Assembly (NCBI GenBank): GCA_011772595.1
Contig: WVZH01000432.1
Span: 239,772 to 253,250, forward strand
DNA length: 13,479 nucleotides
Direction of reading: 5' to 3'
DNA from: Anaerolineales bacterium
GTDB taxonomy: Bacteria > Chloroflexota > Anaerolineae > Anaerolineales > E44-bin32
Shown here: positions 1 to 5,135 of the stretch, piece after piece
Layout of the letters: each line of letters begins with the position of its first letter
Numbering within the stretch: the first letter of the stretch is position 1
Made by a program: the position numbers and the translations under genes
Notes under the pieces: generated by a model
The model's input: the letters and a program-made list of their open reading frames with translations, nothing else
The model's database searches: none
Told to the model about the DNA's origin: nothing

Positions 1-5
1 TCGTT

Positions 6-83
6 TCAATCTCCTCCTCGTTGATCTGTATCTCCGGTTCGCTTCGTACAACCAAATATGAGCTTTCGAGCTCGGTCTGTCAT
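6..83 (-). other. possible 25-codon leader ORF running toward the left edge
   Basis: On the minus strand an ATG at 83-81 follows TTGGAGAAC (a ribosome-binding-like motif also found before four other genes here, though the spacing of 3 nt is short) and runs 25 codons to a TGA at 8-6. Just before that stop, minus 18-9 reads GAGGAGGAGA, a strong Shine-Dalgarno sequence whose natural start codon would fall at or beyond position 1. One reading is a short upstream peptide overlapping the ribosome-binding site of a gene that lies outside the window. The other two minus frames are also open to the edge over this short stretch, so the N-terminus of a longer gene cannot be excluded. The product is not recognised. 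Confidence 0.25.
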
Positions 84-344
84 GTTCTCCAATGAAGCAG
101 GGTTTGTGTGGTCATTCGCCAGTTTGTCCGTGAGAGGTCGGCTTGTTGGCAGGTATCACGAACCAATGGGGCGCATAATGAGCGCACGATCTCATTCCGA
201 CTGACGTGTTTTAAAGATCAGGTTTCTTCCGGTCACCATGATTTATCGATTAAAATCAGTACTCGATCTGTGTGTCACAAATAGTCTCACGAAAGCTAGG
301 TGCTCGCCTGACTATTCGACGCACGCCAGTATTTGGAGAACCAA
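84..344. other. intergenic stretch, nothing convincing
   Basis: About 260 bases between the left-edge signals and the WD40 lipoprotein gene. I see no ORF with a good start site and no strong promoter pair. A weak inverted repeat TGATTT/AAATCA at 239-244 and 253-258 has no T-run. The promoter of the downstream gene probably lies here but cannot be assigned with confidence. Confidence 0.4.
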
Positions 345-1505
345 ATGACCCGATTATTGCGGACGTCCGTCGCGCTTCTTGCGCTCATGCTGTCTGCTTG
401 CAGTAGTTTTAGCAGGCCTCCAGCGAAGACAGTGCAGGTAGATCTGGTTCCAACGCAGACCGTCAGGTTTCTTCCTACACGAACAGCCACCGCGATCGTT
501 GAGGAAGAGCCTGTCCTTGACACCGTTACGCCCATGCCCACGGACTCGCCCCGGGCTATCTCCCCGAGTAATGCGTCGCAGATTATGGCGCGTCGTGTCC
601 TCGAGGGGCATCTCGATGATGTCAGCGATGTTGCATTCTCACCTGATGGCGATCTTGTAGCTTCCGCCTCTATGGACGGTACGGTTCGTATTTGGCGCAC
701 CGCTGACGGTGAACTCGTCCGTACCATCGAGGCGCATGAAGATCACGTGCTCAGCTTGGATTTCTCGCCGGACGGGGAATATCTCGTGACCGGCTCGGAC
801 GATCGCACAACTCGGCTGTGGCGTGTGGCCGAAGGGGAGTTAGTATGGGAGGTGGGGACCGAATTGGTCGGCAGGATACTCAAGGTGGCTTTCTCCCCAG
901 ACGGAACGCTCGTCGCGCTAGGGGGACATCGTTGCTATATCGAGCTGCGAGCCACAAGATCTGGCATCCTCAGACGCACCTTGGCCCAGCCGCGTTGTGT
1001 GGCAAAAGGGTTTGGGGCCGTAGGGTATTGGGGGATGGCCTTCAGTCGTGACGGATCCCAGATCTTTACTGGGGAAGGTCGTTCGTGCTGCGGAGGGTCT
1101 TTGCAGCTTTGGCAGGTGGAGGAATACATTGCTCCTGAGTTGATCCGTGGTTACAACTTGGCGGTTCGGGACGTCGCTTCTTCTCCGGATGGTGAGCATC
1201 TGGCGGTGGCATTCGTCGGGAACATAGACTTCTGGCTGCTCAAGCCCGAGGAGCCATATCGGCCTCAAGTATTTGTAGGGCACACCTTCCGGGTCAACAG
1301 CGTCGCGTTTTCGCCGCAAGGGGAATTAATCGCCTCCGCCTCACGGGACGGGACGATAAGGATTTGGAGCGTTCAAAGCGGTGAAACGCTGACGGTCCTG
1401 GAAGGTCACGAGGATGGTGTGAACCGGGCGGTGTTTTCTGCGGACGGCAGCATGCTGGCTTCAGCGTCGCAGGATGACACGGTTATCATCTGGGATCTAC
1501 CCTAG
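345..1505 (+). CDS. WD40-repeat beta-propeller lipoprotein
   Basis: A 386-residue exported lipoprotein. It begins with a basic-hydrophobic signal peptide (MTRLLRTSVALLALMLSAC) with lipobox L16-S17-A18-C19, so Cys19 should be lipidated and the protein anchored on the outer face of the membrane. A Pro/Thr-rich linker leads to about residue 85. From there seven WD40 blades can be counted: GH-type openings such as EGHLDDV, EAHEDHV, VGHTFRV and EGHEDGV, FSPDG turns, and IW/LW endings. This is enough for a closed seven-bladed propeller, usually a protein-binding scaffold without catalysis. Blades 3 and 4 are degenerate and carry four cysteines (HRC, PRC, RSCC). The start is the ATG at 345 because GGAG at 335-338 sits 6 nt upstream; the in-frame TTG at 333 is part of that ribosome-binding site. 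The gene is monocistronic and its ligand is unknown. Confidence 0.88.
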   Translation: MTRLLRTSVALLALMLSACSSFSRPPAKTVQVDLVPTQTVRFLPTRTATAIVEEEPVLDTVTPMPTDSPRAISPSNASQIMARRVLEGHLDDVSDVAFSPDGDLVASASMDGTVRIWRTADGELVRTIEAHEDHVLSLDFSPDGEYLVTGSDDRTTRLWRVAEGELVWEVGTELVGRILKVAFSPDGTLVALGGHRCYIELRATRSGILRRTLAQPRCVAKGFGAVGYWGMAFSRDGSQIFTGEGRSCCGGSLQLWQVEEYIAPELIRGYNLAVRDVASSPDGEHLAVAFVGNIDFWLLKPEEPYRPQVFVGHTFRVNSVAFSPQGELIASASRDGTIRIWSVQSGETLTVLEGHEDGVNRAVFSADGSMLASASQDDTVIIWDLP

Positions 1506-1613
1506 ACCTGAATCTTCATGCGGGAGAGTACGAGCTCGATCATTGTGATATTCGTAGCATGAAATTTTGCGGAGAACGAGAATGAGGTAGAGCGTGCATT
1601 TATCAAGACAGTA

Positions 1614-1642
1614 TTGCAGTTTCGTAAACGGGCAATTATAAT
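1614..1642 (+). promoter_or_regulatory. sigma-70-type promoter of tRNA-Val
   Basis: A perfect TATAAT at 1637-1642 is preceded, with a 17-nt spacer, by TTGCAG at 1614-1619 (the TTG half is conserved). Transcription would start near 1649, about 5 nt before the tRNA. Confidence 0.7.
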
Positions 1643-1653
1643 GCTCTCGCGAC

Positions 1654-1727
1654 GGGCGGTTAGCTCAGTTGGTTAGAGCGTTGCGTTGACATCGCAGAGG
1701 CCGTTGGTTCGAGTCCAATACCGCCCA
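1654..1727 (+). tRNA. tRNA-Val, anticodon GAC
   Basis: A full cloverleaf can be folded by eye. The acceptor stem is GGGCGGT/ACCGCCC with discriminator A1727; the D-arm is GCTC...GAGC; the anticodon arm is TTGCG-TTGACAT-CGCAG with anticodon GAC at 1688-1690; the T-arm is GTTGG-TTCGAGT-CCAAT. It reads GUC and GUU valine codons. The 3' CCA is not encoded (CTC follows), so it must be added by nucleotidyltransferase. The gene is a single transcription unit with its own promoter and terminator. Confidence 0.97.
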
Positions 1728-1735
1728 CTCTAAGT

Positions 1736-1763
1736 CCGGCAATTTCAATTGCCGGTTTTTTTT
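1736..1763 (+). terminator. intrinsic terminator of tRNA-Val
   Basis: A 7-bp stem CCGGCAA/TTGCCGG with a 6-nt loop is followed by eight T residues (1756-1763), 9 nt after the tRNA. The T-run overlaps the stop codon (1762-1764) of the convergent minus-strand ORF. Confidence 0.92.
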
Positions 1764-2139
1764 ATCCTTGCGACCCTGTTACCTGCTTGATACACGTCTT
1801 GGCAATAGCCAAGATGCGTAATTGAAGGTATGTATCGGCGTAGGACACTCTGCAGACCCCATGGTAATCGGAATCCACGTGCCAAGCTTTTGAACGTTTA
1901 TCGTATGTAGTCTTCCTGAAGGAGTTAAGGGAAACATCAAGCTCTGATGCCCACCAACTCATCAAGTGGCTTTCTATGAATCTCGCAGCAGGAATGAGAC
2001 GCAAACTGAGTGCAAGGCGATTTTCATCGATATGATACAAGTGACGTAAACCCCAAACGAAATACCTTAAGATCTTAGGATTTACACTTCCTAATTTTAC
2101 TGCTCCTACTGTCTTAGACCCATCACCCAGGCAAAGCAT
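1762..2139 (-). CDS. LAGLIDADG-like endonuclease-type domain, C-terminal part of a stop-interrupted gene
   Basis: A 125-residue ORF in the same frame as the HTH ORF directly upstream, separated only by TAA and three codons (GCG TTC GCC). Read through the stop, the junction gives AFAMLCLGDGSK, which resembles the first LAGLIDADG-type helix (hydrophobic-G-D/E-G) of a family in which an N-terminal HTH is fused to this domain. Later segments such as FRKTTYDKRSK and YHGVCRVSY also match what I recall of that family. No further lesion is visible over 125 codons. No good ribosome-binding site precedes the ATG at 2139, so independent expression would need reinitiation after the TAA 9 nt away. It could be a fresh pseudogene, a readthrough product or a coupled second protein. 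Family membership is from memory and enzymatic activity is not shown. Confidence 0.55.
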   Translation of the reverse strand: MLCLGDGSKTVGAVKLGSVNPKILRYFVWGLRHLYHIDENRLALSLRLIPAARFIESHLMSWWASELDVSLNSFRKTTYDKRSKAWHVDSDYHGVCRVSYADTYLQLRILAIAKTCIKQVTGSQG

Positions 2140-2148
2140 GGCGAACGC

Positions 2149-2457
2149 TTACTCATTGATATCTTGCCCTCCGTTTAACCTCTCGACAATATCAACGCCG
2201 ATTTGATAAGCTCGTTCGCGCGCGAGGCGATAGCGTTTACGATTGATGGGTAACGCTCGTGCAGCGAAGGTGGCTTGTACCGCTTCCAGCCGCGCCTGCA
2301 AACGGGCTTCTTGCTCCGGTGTCAGCAGGAGGTCTCGCAGCCAATACGATAGCGTACTTTTGCTGATTCCAGTTTGTGCAGCGATCTGGTTGTAGGATAG
2401 TCCGTGCTGGCGGCGAAGTTTCTCCGCTAGCAACCTTCGCTCGGATTTGGCACGCAT
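2149..2457 (-). CDS. helix-turn-helix DNA-binding protein, N-terminal part of an interrupted HTH/LAGLIDADG gene
   Basis: A 102-residue basic protein. Residues about 5-45 form a helix-turn-helix of the resolvase/transposase type: LRRQHGLSYNQIAAQTGISKSTLSYWLRDL has the typical GLSYxxIA turn and GISKSTLSxWL recognition helix. A charged helical segment rich in Arg and Glu follows, and the ORF ends at TAA (2151-2149). In related proteins I recall, this HTH continues into a LAGLIDADG-like domain, and here that domain is in frame just past the stop. The start is the ATG at 2457 because AAAGGGGGA lies 5-6 nt upstream; the longer in-frame extension to 2511 would run through the promoter. Expression seems driven by a promoter carrying a LexA-type operator. 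Confidence 0.72.
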   Translation of the reverse strand: MRAKSERRLLAEKLRRQHGLSYNQIAAQTGISKSTLSYWLRDLLLTPEQEARLQARLEAVQATFAARALPINRKRYRLARERAYQIGVDIVERLNGGQDINE

Positions 2458-2482
2458 GCTGTCCCCCTTTCTTCTTTCAGCA

Positions 2483-2511
2483 ATTATAGAACAAACGTTC
2501 GATGAGCGCAA
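2483..2511 (-). promoter_or_regulatory. promoter with LexA (SOS) operator in the spacer
   Basis: On the minus strand the -10 is a perfect TATAAT (2488-2483), and 17 nt upstream lies TTGCGC (2511-2506). The spacer contains GAACGTTTGTTC (2500-2489), a GAAC-N4-GTTC palindrome that fits the Bacillus-type LexA box CGAACRNRYGTTCG at all but one outer base. A repressor bound there would block RNA polymerase. Predicted transcription starts near 2476, leaving a short leader before the ATG at 2457. Confidence 0.68.
2489..2500. promoter_or_regulatory. LexA/SOS box
   Basis: GAACAAACGTTC on the plus strand: perfect GAAC and GTTC half-sites with the purine/pyrimidine pattern AAAC expected between them. 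It abuts the -10 hexamer of the minus-strand HTH gene. No lexA gene is in this window, so the host's real LexA motif is not known from the sequence. Confidence 0.6.
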
Positions 2512-2581
2512 GTGGATATCGCTCCTTCGAGACTGTTAATCAGCGATTTCTAATCATCGAGTCAATGGGATCAAGATATGT

Positions 2582-2690
2582 GGCGCCGGGGCGCCTAGGC
2601 AACTAGGCACCTAGGTATCTCAACTCCTAGATGCCCCGGCGCCCAAGTACCTAATCCTTTGTCCCTAATCCCTAGTCCCTGATCCCCACT
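2582..2690. repeat. intergenic palindromic repeat, copy 1
   Basis: A GGCGCCGGGGC arm (2582-2592) is perfectly complementary to GCCCCGGCGCC (2633-2643). Between them are repeated CTAGG units (CCTAGG, ACTAGG, CCTAGG, CCTAG). To the right lies a C-rich tail of TCCCTAA/TCCCTAG/TCCCTGA units with a strict 7-nt period (C runs at 2663, 2670, 2677, 2684). A related element occurs at 12807-12941 with the same GCCCCGGCGCC core and TGATCC/TCCCTAATCCCT tail. It looks like a dispersed, non-coding, REP/MITE-like element placed just upstream of the thrS promoter. Confidence 0.7.
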
Positions 2691-2715
2691 ATCTACTCCC
2701 TTTCGACGCGCCTCG

Positions 2716-2743
2716 TTGACAACCAAGTCATGTTCGGTATAAT
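2716..2743 (+). promoter_or_regulatory. consensus sigma-70 promoter of the thrS T-box transcript
   Basis: A perfect TTGACA (2716-2721) and a perfect TATAAT (2738-2743) are separated by 16 nt. Transcription should start near 2750, just before the T-box Stem I. This is the strongest promoter in the window. Confidence 0.9.
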
Positions 2744-2765
2744 AAGACCAACATTGGAATAATGA

Positions 2766-3022
2766 ACCGCGCTGACCGGGACGAGTACCCGGACTTGGAG
2801 CCGCTAGGGAATGAGGACCCTGGACTGAAAGTCCTCTACGGTGTCCGACCGGAGAAAACCACCCGCGAGCGAGACCCGGAAAGGTCCTGACCGAGAAAGG
2901 ACCGAGTAAGGCGAACGACTCAACCCCGTTATCGGTTGGCAGAGAGGGCCGGTATGGCCGGCCAATCTGGGTGGAACCGTGTGAGCAGTTGCTCTCGCCC
3001 CAGGGGCGAGAGTGTTGTTTTT
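2766..3022 (+). promoter_or_regulatory. T-box leader, threonine-specific, controlling thrS
   Basis: A tRNA-sensing leader RNA. Stem I begins with GCTGACCGGGACGAGTA, which carries the kink-turn and AGTA specifier-loop motifs (AGTA at 2784-2787). On the 3' side, GAGAAAACCACC presents the threonine codon ACC (2858-2860; the next triplet is also ACC). The conserved T-box GGGTGGAACCGTG lies at 2969-2981. Its TGGA pairs with the 3' end of uncharged tRNA and would suit a tRNA-Thr with U73. CTGGG (2967-2971) can pair with CCCAG (2999-3003) to form the antiterminator, which excludes the terminator hairpin at 2992-3022. Uncharged tRNA-Thr should therefore raise thrS expression. Confidence 0.93.
2992..3022 (+). 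terminator. regulated terminator of the thrS T-box
   Basis: CTCTCGCCCC (2992-3001) is complementary to GGGGCGAGAG (3003-3012), followed by TGTTGTTTTT. The left arm overlaps the sequence used in the antiterminator, so the two structures are mutually exclusive. Confidence 0.9.
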
Positions 3023-3056
3023 AAGAATATATGGCCACAGCGCAAGGAGGCCTGTC

Positions 3057-4853
3057 ATGGCTAAATCGAAGAAGGAGAGCTACGAGGAGTCGGAATTGTA
3101 TCGCATCCGGCATTCCGCAGCTCACGTGATGGCGCAGGCCGTCATGGAAATGTTTCCTCCAGGTGAGGCGAAGATCGCCATCGGTCCGCCGATCGAGAGC
3201 GGTTTCTACTACGACTTTGACTTACCACGCGCCCTGACCCCGGAAGACATGGAGATCATCGAGCAGCGCATGCGCAAGATCATCGCGGGTGATTATCCCT
3301 TTGAGCGTCAAACGCTTTCGGCAAAGCAGGCGCGAAAGATGTTCGCTGACCAACCCTTTAAGATTGAGTTGGTCGACGGACTCGAGCAAGGCGGTACGGA
3401 TGAGTATGGAGAACCGATCGAGGAGATGCCCGAGATCTCCATCTACTCACACGACACGTTCACCGATTTGTGCCGCGGGCCACACGTCGAGCATACGGGC
3501 CAGATCAATCCCGACGCGATCAAGTTGCTGAGCATCGCGGGAGCGTACTGGCGCGGGGATGAGAGCCGTCCCATGCTACAACGGATCTACGGTACGGCGT
3601 GGAAGTCAGCTGACGACTTGGAACAATACCTGTGGAAGCTGGAGGAGGCCCGTAAGCGAGACCATCGTGTCCTGGGTCGCGAGCTCGATTTGTTCAGTGT
3701 GAGCGACGAAGTTGGCGCGGGCCTGATCCTCTGGCATCCAAAAGGCGGGATGGTTCGCAAGCTATCCGAGGACTTTCTGCATGAAGAGCACCAGAAGGGT
3801 GGCTATGAATTCGTCTACTCACCGCACATCGGCAAGGCACAACTATGGGAGAAAAGTGGTCACCTGGATTGGTATGCTGAGAGCATGTATGCGCCGCTGG
3901 AGATCGAGGGCCAGCAGTTCTACCTCAAACCGATGAACTGTCCTTTCCACATACAGATCTTCAAGAGTCGTATGCGCTCGTACCGGGACTTGCCGATGCG
4001 GACAGCGGAGTGGGGGACGGTTTACCGCTACGAACGCAGCGGTGTTTTGCATGGTTTGATGCGCGTGCGCGGCTTTACACAGGACGACGCTCACCTCTTC
4101 TGCAGCCCTGACCAAATGCCGGGGGAGATCGATCGCGTCCTGCAATTCAGCTTGAACGTGTTGCGTGCCTTCGGTTTTAGAGATTTTCAAGCCTACCTTG
4201 CCACGCGCAACCCGCATAAAGCTGCCGGTGTCCCGGAGGCGTGGGAGGCACCAACGGAGGCTCTACGACAGGCGCTCGAGCGGGCGGAGATCCCTTTCCA
4301 GATTGATGAGGGCGAGGCGACGTTCTACGGTCCGAAGATCGATTTGAAGGTCAAAGACGCTCTGGGTCGAGAGTGGCAACTGACGACGATCCAGTTTGAC
4401 TTCACACTCCCGGAACGCTTCGACCTCGCATATATTGGAGAGGACGGACAAGAACATCGGCCGTACATGATTCACCGGGCATTGGTCGGCTCGATGGAAC
4501 GGTTCATGGGTGTGCTGATCGAGCATTACGCAGGATCTTTTCCAGTGTGGTTGGCGCCGGTGCAAGCGATCGTGATACCGATTGCGGATCGCCACGTCGA
4601 TTATGCATATCAAGTTGCACAGGAGATTCAAGAAGCAGGGTTAAGAGTGGAGGTAGACTCGCGCGGTGAACGCATGAACGCCAAGATCCGAGATGCGCAG
4701 CTCCAGAAAGTCCCCTACATGCTCGTTGTTGGAGACCGGGAGGCCGAGAACGGGGCCGTCGCCGTTCGACTACGGTCTGAAGAAGATCTGGGTGCGATGC
4801 CGGTGGCGAATTTCCTCGACCTTGCCCAGGCGGATATCGAAGCTAGAGAATAG
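3057..4853 (+). CDS. thrS: threonyl-tRNA synthetase lacking the TGS domain
   Basis: A 598-residue class II synthetase that charges tRNA-Thr in the cytosol. It starts almost directly with the editing domain: HSAAH (His19, His23) and the CRGPH motif (Cys139, His143) give the metal/editing site that removes mischarged serine. The catalytic core has MNCPFH, motif 2 (RYERSGVLHGLMRVRGFTQDD) and motif 3 (HRALVGSMERFMG); the zinc ligands are Cys295, His346 and His473. A C-terminal anticodon-binding domain follows from about residue 495. The N-terminal TGS domain (about 60 residues in the E. coli enzyme of about 640) is absent. The start is ATG 3057, with AAGGAGG at 3044-3050 and a good spacing; the in-frame GTG at 3012 lies inside the terminator. 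The gene is regulated by the T-box upstream. Confidence 0.97.
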   Translation: MAKSKKESYEESELYRIRHSAAHVMAQAVMEMFPPGEAKIAIGPPIESGFYYDFDLPRALTPEDMEIIEQRMRKIIAGDYPFERQTLSAKQARKMFADQPFKIELVDGLEQGGTDEYGEPIEEMPEISIYSHDTFTDLCRGPHVEHTGQINPDAIKLLSIAGAYWRGDESRPMLQRIYGTAWKSADDLEQYLWKLEEARKRDHRVLGRELDLFSVSDEVGAGLILWHPKGGMVRKLSEDFLHEEHQKGGYEFVYSPHIGKAQLWEKSGHLDWYAESMYAPLEIEGQQFYLKPMNCPFHIQIFKSRMRSYRDLPMRTAEWGTVYRYERSGVLHGLMRVRGFTQDDAHLFCSPDQMPGEIDRVLQFSLNVLRAFGFRDFQAYLATRNPHKAAGVPEAWEAPTEALRQALERAEIPFQIDEGEATFYGPKIDLKVKDALGREWQLTTIQFDFTLPERFDLAYIGEDGQEHRPYMIHRALVGSMERFMGVLIEHYAGSFPVWLAPVQAIVIPIADRHVDYAYQVAQEIQEAGLRVEVDSRGERMNAKIRDAQLQKVPYMLVVGDREAENGAVAVRLRSEEDLGAMPVANFLDLAQADIEARE

Positions 4854-4890
4854 GACCGAGATCCTGAGTAAATAGCCCTGACAGGGATGC

Positions 4891-4920
4891 AATAGGGGCG
4901 CAATTAATTGCGTCCCTATT
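4891..4920. terminator. perfect 15+15 palindrome after thrS, probable terminator
   Basis: AATAGGGGCGCAATT (4891-4905) pairs with AATTGCGTCCCTATT (4906-4920), with one G-T wobble, giving a stem of about 13 bp with a 4-nt loop 37 nt after the thrS stop. No U-tract follows on either strand, so it may be an atypical terminator or a 3'-end stabilising hairpin. Confidence 0.55.
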
Positions 4921-5064
4921 GTGATAGGAAAAAAGCCGCATTCACTCAATCGAGCTTAGGCCCTATTCTTCACGTAGGTTTGTATGTTTTTATCTGTACG
5001 CGCGATTTCATGGGGCTTGGAGTTTGTGGTAAGACGTGTTTGGGCAGATGGTTTTGTAAGATCG

Positions 5065-5093
5065 CTCACATCGAAAGTGAGCCAAGTTATAAT
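5065..5093 (+). promoter_or_regulatory. promoter of the L,D-transpeptidase gene
   Basis: A perfect TATAAT (5088-5093) lies 17 nt after CTCACA (5065-5070, 4 of 6 matches to TTGACA). The expected transcription start is near 5100, leaving about 36 nt before the chosen ATG. This argues against the longer in-frame extension to 4908. Confidence 0.65.
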
Positions 5094-5135
5094 AGGAATC
5101 TGAGAACAAATACGCTCATGTTGGAGAAAGTTCCT

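Noticed and set aside
1654..1763. tRNA-Val as an integration site for a mobile island
   Set aside because: The HTH/LAGLIDADG gene lies next to the tRNA 3' end, but I see no second copy of the tRNA end, no integrase, and only one gene before ordinary chromosomal content resumes.
2458..2511. Upstream extension of the HTH ORF to 2511
   Set aside because: It would translate through the -10 hexamer and LexA-like box, and a strong ribosome-binding site marks the ATG at 2457.
4908..5135. Longer N-terminus for the L,D-transpeptidase from a TTG at 4908
   Set aside because: It would put about 70 residues before the signal peptide, and a good promoter (-10 at 5088-5093) lies inside this extension.
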